A stretch of 64,000 nucleotides of DNA from JAUIIK01 sp963709995. GTDB taxonomy: Bacteria > Chloroflexota > Chloroflexia > Thermomicrobiales > CFX8. This document shows positions 18,769 to 27,180 of the stretch, one piece after another. A model generated the notes under the pieces. It was given only the letters and a program-made list of their open reading frames with translations, made no database searches and was not told the origin of the DNA. Where the stretch lies: positions 1-64,000 of the forward strand of contig CAVPYN010000013.1 of NCBI GenBank assembly GCA_963709995.1, read 5' to 3'. The translations under genes were made by a program, and so were the position numbers. Each line of letters opens with the position of its first letter. The stretch's first letter is position 1.

Positions 18769-19734
18769 ATGGCGCGACATCCCTGGGTAGCGAAAGCAGA
18801 TGAAGGCGTCCGCTTCGGGATACAGACCTTCCAACGGCGCGGCAGTGATGATCCGATTCCTGAGCTGATCGCCATCGCCCGACTTGTCGAGCGTCTCGGC
18901 TTCGACGGCTTCTTTCTGGGCGATCACCCGGCCCGCGTCTCAGATCCATTCACCATCCTCGGCGGCATCTCCCAGCACACCGAGCGGGTTATGCTCGGCT
19001 CGGTAGTCCTCTGCGCTTTCTACCGCAACCCGGCTTACCTTGCCCGTCTTGCCGCCGATCTCGACCAGCTCAGTCGTGGACGGCTGATGCTCGGCCTCGG
19101 CGTTGGCTGGGATGAGTCCGAATTCCGCGCGCTTTCGGTCCCATTCCTCTCCGCCGCGAAGCGTCAGGACGGCCTCGAAGAGGCGCTCGAGATCGTCTAC
19201 GGTCTCTGGGGCGATCAGATGTTCAGTTATCAGGGCGAGCAATTTTCGGTCGAGGCCATGCAGGTGCAACCTGGACCATTCCAGGAACGCGTCCCATTGA
19301 TGATCGCCGGTGGCGGCGAGCGACGTACTTTGCGGCAGGTCGCGCAATTCGCCGACGCTTGCAACTTCGGCCCCGGCGAGGTGACCGGCCATGCAGACGA
19401 GCCGGATGACGTGCGCCACAAGCTCGAAGTCCTCCAGCGTCATTGCGGCGCCGTCGGTCGCGACTACGACGAGATCCTCCGCAGCTACTTCACTGGCTGG
19501 CTGATCATGGCCCCGGACCAGGCAGCGCTCGACCGCAAGCTGGCCCGGATGTTCCCGGAAGGCGTCCCCGATCGACCTGGCTTCCTTCTTATCGGAACGC
19601 CATCAGAGGTCGCGGATTACTACGCCGCTCGCGCAGCAGCCGGCATCCAGTATTTCGTCATCCAGTCCATCGACAACACCGACCACGAGACGCTGGAGTT
19701 GCTGGCGAGCGAGGTTGCGCCGCATGTGGGTTAG
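18769..19734 (+). CDS. LLM-class F420-dependent oxidoreductase (Rv1855c-type)
   Basis: A 321-residue TIM-barrel luciferase-like protein. Diagnostic blocks are VRFGIQTFQRRGSDD, GFDGFFLGDHPARVSDPF, HTERVMLGSVVLCAFYRNPA, GRLMLGLGVGWDESEFRAL, PLMIAGGGERRTLRQVAQFA and GTPSEVADYYAARAAAGIQY. These match the deazaflavin-dependent group rather than FMN luciferases. The start ATG follows AAAGGA. A badly damaged paralogue with the same opening residues follows at 19859. Confidence 0.9.
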   Translation: MARHPWVAKADEGVRFGIQTFQRRGSDDPIPELIAIARLVERLGFDGFFLGDHPARVSDPFTILGGISQHTERVMLGSVVLCAFYRNPAYLARLAADLDQLSRGRLMLGLGVGWDESEFRALSVPFLSAAKRQDGLEEALEIVYGLWGDQMFSYQGEQFSVEAMQVQPGPFQERVPLMIAGGGERRTLRQVAQFADACNFGPGEVTGHADEPDDVRHKLEVLQRHCGAVGRDYDEILRSYFTGWLIMAPDQAALDRKLARMFPEGVPDRPGFLLIGTPSEVADYYAARAAAGIQYFVIQSIDNTDHETLELLASEVAPHVG

Positions 19735-19759
19735 CGTGAGATCAATTGCCCAACAACCT

Positions 19760-19788
19760 GTAGAGACGTGCCGCTGGCGCGTCTCTAC
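19760..19788. repeat. GTAGAGACG-family hairpin
   Basis: Arms GTAGAGACGTGCC and GGCGCGTCTCTAC pair over 13 positions, with one G-T pair, around a GCT loop. It lies between the LLM gene and its decayed duplicate. Confidence 0.65.
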
Positions 19789-19858
19789 GAACATTGGTGC
19801 TATCGGCGGTATCGGTTGATGACATGATCGTGAAGGAAAAGGAAAGGCTAGAAGCATA

Positions 19859-20848
19859 ATGGCACGACATCCATGGGTAGCGAAGGCGGACGATGGGGTG
19901 CGTTTTGGCGTCCAGCTCTGCGCCGAGGATGGCCGGCGAGATGCGATGGATCGCGATATCAAGTCGAATCCGTATGATGCGCTGATTTGAAAGCGGCAAG
20001 TTGGTCGACCAACTCGGCTTCGACGGGCTCTTCATCTACGATCACGTCGGCCAGGCACCCGATCCCTGGGTCTGGCTCTCCGGGCTGGCCGAGCGTCACC
20101 GAGAACGTCATGCTCGGCTCAGTAGTCAATTGCGTCTTCCATCGCTATCCGACTTATCTGGCGCGTCTCGCGACCGACCTCGACCATCTCAGCGGGGGGC
20201 GGTTGATGCTCGGGTTGGGTGTCGGTTATTTGCCCGAAGAGTTCAAGATGCTCGGCGTTGAGTTCATGCCGAATCAGGGATCGCTTCCGGGCGCTTGAAG
20301 AAGCTGTCCAGATTATCCAGGGCAGTTGGGGGAATGAGCCCTATCTCGTTCGATGGCGAGTACTACCAGGTCGAGAATATCCGCGTTCTGCCGCCGCCGG
20401 TCCAGGAGCGCCCGCCGATTATGATCGCTGGTTCGGGCGAAAAAGTGACATTGCGCCACGTCGCGAAGTGGGCCGATGCCTGCAACTTCAATCGTGGTCC
20501 GCTCGCCGGAGCGACCCGCCACAAGCTCGAGGTGCTTGAAGCGGCACTGCGCCGATCTCGGTCGAGACTACGACGAGATTCTCAAGACCGACTTTACCGG
20601 CTGGTTGATCATGGCCCCGATCCGAGGTTGAGCTGGATGAGAAGATCGCCGCCTACTATCCCGGCGGCGTGCCGGATTCGCTCGACTATCTGGGAGTCAC
20701 CGCCGGAACGCCGGAACAGATCGCCGAAAAATTCCAATCTTTTGTCGATGCCGGCATCCAGTACTTCGTCGTCCAGCTCGTTGATGGTTCCGACCGCGAG
20801 ACGATCCAGTTGCTGGCAGACGAGGTTGTTCCTGCTATGCAGGGGTAG
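19859..20848 (+). pseudogene. Frameshifted paralogue of the LLM F420 oxidoreductase
   Basis: It begins like its intact neighbour (MARHPWVAKADDGVRFGVQL) and ends IAEKFQSFVDAGIQYFVVQL ... DEVVPAMQG. In between, recognisable pieces fall in different frames: VDQLGFDGLFIYDHVGQAPD, ENVMLGSVVNCVFHRYPTYL, GRLMLGLGVGYLPEEFKMLG, EALEEAVQII-type helix and GEYYQVENIRVLPPPVQERP. At least five or six breaks are needed (near 19980, 20085, 20275, 20325, 20550 and 20625). It probably arose by tandem duplication of the gene at 18769 and is non-functional as read. Heavy assembly error is the alternative. Confidence 0.8.
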
Positions 20849-21103
20849 ATGGGAGTTCTCGACTCATCGTAGATATCAAGACATGAACAATCCGGCATCC
20901 CGAGAGAAGGCTTTGCGAAGCGAAGGATCTAGCTGAGATGCGCTGCAGTGGTTTGATCACTCATGCCGAGCGATGACTGCCGTTGCAGTTTTCTCGACGG
21001 TCATCGGCAGAATGTTGTTTGTAGATCCCTCGACTCCGCAAAGCCTCCACTCGGGATGCCAAAATGGGAGCGCTGTGGTTTCAATGAAGATGAAGGAATA
21101 GCA

Positions 21104-21917
21104 ATGTCATCACAAACTCTGGCAGGCAAAACCGCGATCGTCACCGGCAGCTCGTCCGGCATCGGCAAAGCCATCGCCGAACGCTTCGGGCGAGAAGGCG
21201 CGATCGTCTATGTCGTCTGCAGACCAGAACGTCGATGGAGGCGAGACGACGGCCGCCGCGATACGCGATGAGGGCGGTAGCGCCACCTTCGTCCAGTGCG
21301 ACGTCTCCGACCCCGATCAGTTCAAATCCTTGATCGACCAGGCCGCCGGTGAAACCGGGCGGCTTGACATGCTGGTCAACAATGCCGGTGTCGGTGATGG
21401 GCGCAAGGTCGAAGATACGACGGTCGATGACGTTCAATCGCGTCCTCAGCGTCAACCTCTCGGGGCCATTTTACGGCGACGAAGTTTGCCGATCCCACAT
21501 ATGCGGGCGCAGGGTGGTGGGGCGATCATCAACGTTTCATCGGTCTACGGCCTGATTGGCGCGCCGGGCGTTACGGCCTACGCTGCGTCAAAGGGCGGGC
21601 TGGTCATGATGACCAAGCAGATGGCGGTCGACTACGCCCACGAGAACATCAGGATCAACTGCATCTGTCCTGGTTTCGTTGACACTGACCTCGGTGGACG
21701 CCGCGCCGCGATGCCGCCCGAACAGCGTGCCGCGGCCCAGGCCGCCCGCGAGCGCCGCGCCGCGCTTCAACCGATTGGCCGCCAGGCCCAGCCCGAAGAG
21801 ATGGCCGGCCTCGCGCTCTACCTCGCCAGCGACGACGCCAGCTTCATGCACGGCTCGATCATCGCCGCAGATGGTGGCGAGTCGATCCTGCACAACTGGG
21901 GTGAATACAGGGATTAG
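21104..21917 (+). pseudogene. Short-chain dehydrogenase/reductase with frameshifts
   Basis: All classical SDR landmarks are present but in three frames: the cofactor loop GKTAIVTGSSSGIGKAIAER after ATG 21104, CDVSDPDQFKSL, LVNNAGVG, INVSSVYGL, the catalytic Y-x-x-x-K as AYAASKGG, and NCICPGFVDTDLGGR. The frame changes near 21205-21225, near 21435 and near 21475; from about 21480 to 21917 it is open. GAAGGAA precedes the start. If the indels are sequencing errors this is a normal oxidoreductase of about 270 residues. Confidence 0.8.
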
Positions 21918-22070
21918 TTGGTAGTGGGTAGGTTGTAGATCGTAGGAAAGTCGAAACCCTCATTCCACGACGCACCACGTGGGGGCCTGCCTTCTTCGAA
22001 TCGTCCAGAGGATGCCCCGAGAAGGGGACCGGCACGTTGCCCATTCTTCCCCATTCCCATATGCGTTTCG

Positions 22071-22095
22071 CCCTTCTCCCATATCTGGGAGGGGA
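22071..22095. repeat. CTCCCA/TGGGAG hairpin
   Basis: CTTCTCCCA-TATC-TGGGAGGGG forms a short imperfect hairpin between the SDR and the convergent creatininase-like gene. It resembles the stronger one at 34075-34100 and may act as a bidirectional terminator. Confidence 0.35.
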
Positions 22096-22149
22096 CGTGG
22101 TGCCCACGCTTAGCGGGTCGCGGGATGAGGACTCTTGATTACAAGCTCA

Positions 22150-22959
22150 CTATCTCCGTGTCTCGACCCTCTTGAAAATCTCGACGTACTCGATGCCGAG
22201 CTCCACCGCACGGTTGACGAGCTTTTCGCCAGCTTCGGCGTTGGCGAGGGTGATGTCGCCCATGACGCCGTTCGGTACGACGTCGAGGTAGTCGAGATAG
22301 ATCTGTCCGGCAGCATCGCCGATCTGGATCTGGTTGATGCCACGCAACGGCAAATCGCCGGAGCCTGTCCTAAGCAACGTCGACGGATCGACGCGCTTCT
22401 CCTCCTCGGCCAGATCGGTGCGGACATCGTCGGGGAAGAGGTGTAGCGACATCGATGCGAAGGGCTCGGTGCCGTGGCCGTGTCGCGGGTTGGGTTGGTT
22501 GAAAACCTCGGCCATGAAGGCTGGCGAGTGCAACCGCCACGGTTCAACGCATCCCAGGACGATCCCGCGCTCGCGGCGGATCTGGTGTGCGACCTGTTCG
22601 AGGATCGGCATGTTGCCGTGATGGCAGCAGAGGAACATAACGTGGTCGAGTCCGTTATCCAGAAAACCGCTGACAACGTCGTACATGACGTTGTGGATCG
22701 ACTCGGCCCTCAGCGTTACCGTCCCGGGAAAGCGCCGGAACGCCTCGGAGTAGCCAAAGGGCAGCATCGGCGCGACGATCGCCCCGGTTTGCGCGCCAAT
22801 TCTGTCGGCGACAATCTCACCCACACGATAGTCGCCAACCGGCGTCTGTGGGCCATGCTGTTCGATCGATGCGTTCGGGACGATGATGACCGGGTTGTCC
22901 TCGAACGCAGCCTCGGCTTCTTTCCAGGTCATTGCTGCGAGCTGGGTCTTTCTTGCCAC
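22150..22959 (-). CDS. Creatininase family protein
   Basis: From GTG 22959 (GGGGAG upstream) the product is 269 residues. The family's metal ligands appear in order: an N-terminal Glu-x-His (ASIEQHGPQTPVGDY, where creatininase has E-Q-H-G-P-H-L-P), the Asp of VGDY, and CCHHGN in place of the usual NGHGGN. RHGHGTEPFASMSLHLFPD supplies a further His/Glu. The second histidine of the usual GPHLP is Gln here and NGHGGN is altered, so metal binding may differ. Members are amidohydrolases acting on creatinine-like or formamide compounds. The next gene on the same strand is RraA-like, suggesting a small catabolic cluster. Confidence 0.8.
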   Translation of the reverse strand: MARKTQLAAMTWKEAEAAFEDNPVIIVPNASIEQHGPQTPVGDYRVGEIVADRIGAQTGAIVAPMLPFGYSEAFRRFPGTVTLRAESIHNVMYDVVSGFLDNGLDHVMFLCCHHGNMPILEQVAHQIRRERGIVLGCVEPWRLHSPAFMAEVFNQPNPRHGHGTEPFASMSLHLFPDDVRTDLAEEEKRVDPSTLLRTGSGDLPLRGINQIQIGDAAGQIYLDYLDVVPNGVMGDITLANAEAGEKLVNRAVELGIEYVEIFKRVETRR

Positions 22960-23074
22960 GTCAAGCTCCCCTTCATTTCGATGAACTGGTCTACATTCTC
23001 CGGTAGAGACGCTTCGCTGGAGCGTCTTTTGCTGGTGGCCGGCTAGTTCCCTCTGGGTCACGGCGCTGGTAATG

Positions 23075-23097
23075 GAGCCGCTCCACCGGGGCGGCTC
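23075..23097. repeat. 10-bp hairpin GAGCCGC.../...GCGGCTC
   Basis: Arms at 23075-23084 and 23088-23097 pair fully (one G-T) around ACC. It is close in sequence to the hairpin at 63845-63873. A damaged GTAGAGACG copy lies 70 bases to its left, at about 23003-23028. Confidence 0.5.
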
Positions 23098-23125
23098 TAG
23101 ATGATTTCATGGATGAGGGCATGGG

Positions 23126-23818
23126 CTAGTCGATGATCTCTGCGTCGAGAGCGCGCAGTTCGTCGTCCGTCACATCGAGGATCGTCCCGCCAGTGGCTAT
23201 CTGTTCCATCCACTGTCGTTCGACCTCCATCCGGGCGTGGGTTCGTTCGAGAACAGCTTCAGCCTCTTCCTTATAAACAACGACGACACCGTCTTCATCG
23301 CCAACGATGATGTCGCCCGGGTGGACAATCACACCGCCGCAGCTGATTGTCGTGTTGATCTGCCCAACGCCATTCTTGGTCGGCCCGACCGGCGCCACGC
23401 CAATTGAGTAGACCGGCAGGTCGGCGGCCTTGCACTCCGCGATGTCGCGCACGACGCCGTCGGTGACGACGCCAGCAATCCCCTTCGCGGCGGCCATCGT
23501 CGCCATGACCCCGCCCCAGACGGTCAACGACTCTTCGTATTCGCTGGAAATGACGAGGATGTCGCCGGGCTGCGCCATGTGGATTCCTTTGGTCACCAGG
23601 AGATTATCGCCAGGACGAGCTTTGACCGTGAGCGCTGTCCCGCAGAGATGACGCATCGGTTGATAGATCGGTTTGATCCGGGCATGGAACGTGTTTTGCC
23701 GTCCCTGGACGTCGGAGATGTTGGCTGCGGCCAACCCCTTGAATTTCTCGACGATTGCCGGGTCGGCCCGCTCGAAGCTCTTGACGATCTTGAATCCTGG
23801 CTTTATGGCGATAGCCAT
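23126..23818 (-). CDS. RraA-like / HMG-aldolase family protein
   Basis: A 230-residue protein from ATG 23818, with GGAAGGAT upstream. The family blocks are ANISDVQGRQNTFHARIKPI, CGTALTVKARPGDNLLVTKG, AQPGDILVISSEYEESL, GVVTDGVVRDIAECKAADLP (the G-x-x-x-D-G-x-x-R-D of the aldolase site) and VHPGDIIVGDEDGVVVV. The fold is shared by RraA, which regulates RNase E, and by 4-hydroxy-4-methyl-2-oxoglutarate aldolases. The R-D pair and the catabolic neighbour favour an aldolase or decarboxylase. Confidence 0.88.
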   Translation of the reverse strand: MAIAIKPGFKIVKSFERADPAIVEKFKGLAAANISDVQGRQNTFHARIKPIYQPMRHLCGTALTVKARPGDNLLVTKGIHMAQPGDILVISSEYEESLTVWGGVMATMAAAKGIAGVVTDGVVRDIAECKAADLPVYSIGVAPVGPTKNGVGQINTTISCGGVIVHPGDIIVGDEDGVVVVYKEEAEAVLERTHARMEVERQWMEQIATGGTILDVTDDELRALDAEIID

Positions 23819-23893
23819 CTGCGATCCTTCCACTGCTTGCTGTTCGGACGTTCACGATTCCGAGTCATCAGGACGCTACAGAATAGCGTAGGA

Positions 23894-23954
23894 CCGGATG
23901 ATTCACGACGCGGACAAAAGCGAATGCGGTGTACCGTCGCAGTGAATCATCCGG
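23894..23954. repeat. 13-bp perfect inverted repeat CCGGATGATTCAC / GTGAATCATCCGG
   Basis: Arms at 23894-23906 and 23942-23954, with 35 bases between, form a 61-base unit upstream of the RraA-like gene. A GAGTCATCCGG fragment occurs again at about 41360. It looks like a short non-autonomous palindromic repeat. Confidence 0.55.
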
Positions 23955-24087
23955 GTTAGCAGCGTCACCCCTTGCTTCCTCGGGCCGCGCGCCACTGGCG
24001 CCAGTAATAGAGCCGGGCAAATCGAGATCGGGGACAACGACGGCACCGGCAACGACTAGTTATCGATGCGAATGCGCGCCCGTTGAG

Positions 24088-26517
24088 CTACTCGTTCGTG
24101 CCTACTCTGTTTGCTGTCTGGGCGGCGTGCCGGGCTGGATGGGTAAGCGATGCGACGACATCGTCGACGGGCCGCGAAGCGCCCTCCTCCCAGCACTGCA
24201 TGAATCGATCCCGTCCGAGGATCTGGACTGCGCGGTCGATGTAGGGCCGGTTGGTTTCGCGATCATTTGGCGAGAGCGCCGCCCCGATCTCAGCCCGAAC
24301 CGCCTCGGCGGCGCCGAAGAGCTGTGCGGCGCGCTCATACTCCTGCCCGGCGGCGGCGATGATGGCGAAATTGTCGAAACTGCGCGCGAAACTACCGCGG
24401 TTGATCGTCGTTGATCGGAGCTCCAGTGCTTCGGCTTGCAGTTCAGTCGCCCGCTCGAGATCTCCCTGCGCAAAGGCGACGAGACCGAGATTGGATAGCG
24501 CAATGGCAGTGCTATTCATATCGCCGCGTTCGCGAGCTAAAGCCAGCGCCTCTTCAAGCAAGACCGCCGCCCGCTCTTGATGGCCCTGAAAGTGGGCGAT
24601 CAATCCGAGATTGCCGAGCATGAAGTTGGTGTGAACAGGGTCGCCAATCTCCCGAAAGATCGTCAGCGCTCGTTCGTAGAGCTCGGTCGCCAGATCGTAG
24701 TCTTCCCGCGCGTCAGCTACCAGGCCAAGATTTCCGTACGACCAGGCGGTGCCTGCCGGATCCCCGTGAGCCCGGTAGATTTCAAGCGCTTCCCGTCCGT
24801 AGCTGAGCGCCGCGTCATAGTCTCCCTGGAAGTAACTGATGACCTCTGCCCCGAGCAACGCCTTCGCCCTGGCCGTGGAATTGGATTTGGTGTCCAGATC
24901 AAGGGTTTGCTCGTACCAGCGGCGCGCCTCGGAGAGCTGGCTTGAGGTGGCCCAGAAGCGCAGGAGGGGTCCGGAGATGCGCATCGCCAGTTCCGCCTCA
25001 CCCATCGCGATTGTCCATCGGAGGGCGGCGCGTAGATTGTCGTTCTCCGCCTGCATCGTGGTGATCCAGCTGGCCTGGTCCGGCCCATTCAGCCCGGGCT
25101 CTGATCGCAGCGCGAGATCGATGCACCATTCGGCATGTTGCTGGCGTGCCTTGGTGCCCTCGCCGGACGCGTCAAGTTGCTCCATGGCGAACTCGCGAAT
25201 TGTCTCGAGCATTCCGAATCGGCTCTGGGTCAATCCACCCGGGCCGTCCCGGTGAGCCTCGCGCTGGATCAGGCTCTTCTCGACCAGCGACGCCAGGCCA
25301 TCGAGTGTCTGACTTCCCTGGTCGCCCCGCATACCCCTAGCGAGGAACTCGGCGGCATCGAGTGTGAAGCCACCGGAGAAGACCGTTAGCCAGCTAAAGA
25401 GGTCCTGCTCGGAAGGAGTGAGGAGATCGTAGCTCCAGTCGATTGCCGCTCGCAGTGTCTGCTGGCGCTCAGGCGCGTCGCGCGGGCCGCCGGTGAGTAG
25501 CGGCAAGCTGCGATCGATTCGTTCCAATAGCTCCGCGGGCGCGAGTAAGCGCATCCGGGCTGCGGCGAGCTCGATTGCCAGCGGCAGGCCGTCGAGCCGC
25601 GTCACGATCTGGGAGATCGTCTCAACGTTGTCCCCGGTGAGAGCAAAGGCTGGTTGAGCCGCTTCGGCGCGGGTTACGAAGAGTTGGACTGCTGGCGCTT
25701 GCAGCCGCGCGTCGATCGATGGTTTGCGGTCGCGATCGGGCAGTCCGAGTGGCACAACCGGATACTCGCGTTCGGCGCGAAGCAGGAGTGGCTGCCGGCT
25801 CGTGACAAGCGCCGTAAGATTCGGACAACGTTCCACAAGCCCGGCAATGTTTGAGGCGGCGGCGATGAGATGCTCCATGTTGTCGAGCAGGAGCAGTAGG
25901 TGCTGATCTTGAATCAGGGCCACGATCTCGTCGTATAGCTGGACCTCTTCATCGCCTTGACCGGCAAGGGCGCGGGCGATGGCTGACGGTACCAGGTGAA
26001 CATCGGTGAGTGGGGCGAGGTCGACGAAAACAACGCCGTCCGAAAATGTGCCCGAGACGCGCTGCGCCGTTTCGATTGCCAGGCGCGTTTTGCCGACTCC
26101 TCCTGGTCCGGTGAGCGTCAGCAGGCGCATCTCCGGTTGGAGCAGGAATGACGTGATCGCGCTGATCTCCCGTTCTCGACCGATGATAGCCGTGACTTGT
26201 GCCGGCAGGTTCACTGGCGAGGCTGATTGTTCGTCTGCGTCAATCGAGACTCCAGCCTGCTGGCGCCGCCGGGCCAGCGCCGCGAACGTGGCCCGGTCCG
26301 TTCCGGTCAACCCCAGACCACTGGCTAGCATCTCGACGGTATCCCGCCGGGATCGCTGGACAACCCCGCGCTCAAGATCGCTGATCAGCCGGGCGCTCAC
26401 GTTTGCCCGTTCCGCTAACTCCTCCTGGGTAAGGCGCGCTGACAGTCGCAGACGTTTCAGGAGCTTCCCGAATGCCGATGGCGTTGGGCGTTTCACTTTG
26501 CTGCGTTGCTGATTCAT
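24088..26517 (-). CDS. XRE-type HTH / NB-ARC ATPase / TPR regulator
   Basis: From ATG 26517 the product is 809 residues. Residues 12-70 form an XRE helix-turn-helix (LRLSARLTQEELAERANVSA, RLISDLERGVVQ). A STAND/NB-ARC ATPase follows, with Walker A GPGGVGKTRLA near residue 140, Walker B LLLLDNMEHL, a sensor ALVTSRQPLL and LDGLPLAIELAAARMR. The last 250 residues are tetratricopeptide repeats such as AWSYGNLGLVADAREDYDLA. Such proteins are ATP-gated, ligand- or protein-sensing transcription regulators, often of secondary metabolism. The promoter lies toward the divergent exporter/decarboxylase pair, which it may control. Confidence 0.92.
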   Translation of the reverse strand: MNQQRSKVKRPTPSAFGKLLKRLRLSARLTQEELAERANVSARLISDLERGVVQRSRRDTVEMLASGLGLTGTDRATFAALARRRQQAGVSIDADEQSASPVNLPAQVTAIIGREREISAITSFLLQPEMRLLTLTGPGGVGKTRLAIETAQRVSGTFSDGVVFVDLAPLTDVHLVPSAIARALAGQGDEEVQLYDEIVALIQDQHLLLLLDNMEHLIAAASNIAGLVERCPNLTALVTSRQPLLLRAEREYPVVPLGLPDRDRKPSIDARLQAPAVQLFVTRAEAAQPAFALTGDNVETISQIVTRLDGLPLAIELAAARMRLLAPAELLERIDRSLPLLTGGPRDAPERQQTLRAAIDWSYDLLTPSEQDLFSWLTVFSGGFTLDAAEFLARGMRGDQGSQTLDGLASLVEKSLIQREAHRDGPGGLTQSRFGMLETIREFAMEQLDASGEGTKARQQHAEWCIDLALRSEPGLNGPDQASWITTMQAENDNLRAALRWTIAMGEAELAMRISGPLLRFWATSSQLSEARRWYEQTLDLDTKSNSTARAKALLGAEVISYFQGDYDAALSYGREALEIYRAHGDPAGTAWSYGNLGLVADAREDYDLATELYERALTIFREIGDPVHTNFMLGNLGLIAHFQGHQERAAVLLEEALALARERGDMNSTAIALSNLGLVAFAQGDLERATELQAEALELRSTTINRGSFARSFDNFAIIAAAGQEYERAAQLFGAAEAVRAEIGAALSPNDRETNRPYIDRAVQILGRDRFMQCWEEGASRPVDDVVASLTHPARHAAQTANRVGTNE

Positions 26518-26623
26518 GGTGGCCACCGCGGGAGGCCCTTCCGCGACGCTAAGTCCACGTACCAATAGTGAGTCGATTCGCGTGGATGGTAGCACAAACG
26601 CCAGCATCCCCGCTTCCCGAAAC

Positions 26624-26683
26624 CTGTGACCGAAACTGTGTGTCCCCTTCATGGCGTCTCAACCTGCACAGCCACAGACTGAA
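26624..26683 (+). repeat. 60-bp direct repeat, copy A
   Basis: A copy of the element at 28739-28798 in the same orientation and with no length difference. The first 34 bases of the shared core (from GTGACCG) match at 31 positions, and both end CAGACTGAA at the same distance. The middle 15 bases differ. The two copies bracket the exporter/decarboxylase operon. Confidence 0.7.
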
Positions 26684-26805
26684 CTGGTCAGTGTGCAAAC
26701 GTGCTTGAAGCAGAAAGGAAAACCTGTGCTCTCGCAATTCTCGACCAATCCGAGGCGGACAACGGAATTGGCGCCCAGGGTGCGAATAGAAAGGATCTCG
26801 ACATT

Positions 26806-27180
26806 ATGTTGAGTCACTCAATCGTGCCCGCCTCCTGGCACTTCTATCTGCTGAGTGGCGGCGCGATGTTGGCGCTTGCCGGTCTCGATTTCATCGGCTC
26901 GATCTTTGCGAAAGAGTGGACCGAACGGAATCAGGCAGGTTTCTTCCTGGCTGGTTTGGCAACATTCGTGCTCCTGTTTGCTGTTTATGCCGCGAGTCTG
27001 AAATTCGCCGAACTGTCGACGGTGACATTCGGCTGGATTGTCTTGTTGCAGGTCGGGATCGTCATCGTCGACACCCAGCGATACGGTGTCGAGTTGCCGA
27101 CTGGGAAGTGGGCGGCCGTGGCCGGATTGCTTGTCCTTCAGGGGTATCTGCTTCTTGGTCCCAACGGGAGAGAGCTATGA
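26806..27180 (+). CDS. SMR-like four-helix membrane protein, possible polyamine exporter
   Basis: From ATG 26806 the product is 124 residues with four hydrophobic spans. The first span (GGAMLALAGLDFIGSIFAKE) aligns by eye with the EmrE segment containing the essential Glu14, with Asp (about residue 28) in its place. The third (AELSTVTFGWIVLLQVGIVI) resembles the conserved SMR signature helix. Its stop overlaps the decarboxylase start (ATGA), so translation is coupled. SMR proteins such as MdtIJ export polyamines, so export of the decarboxylase product is a reasonable inference. The earlier in-frame start at 26701 is less likely. Confidence 0.65.
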   Translation: MLSHSIVPASWHFYLLSGGAMLALAGLDFIGSIFAKEWTERNQAGFFLAGLATFVLLFAVYAASLKFAELSTVTFGWIVLLQVGIVIVDTQRYGVELPTGKWAAVAGLLVLQGYLLLGPNGREL

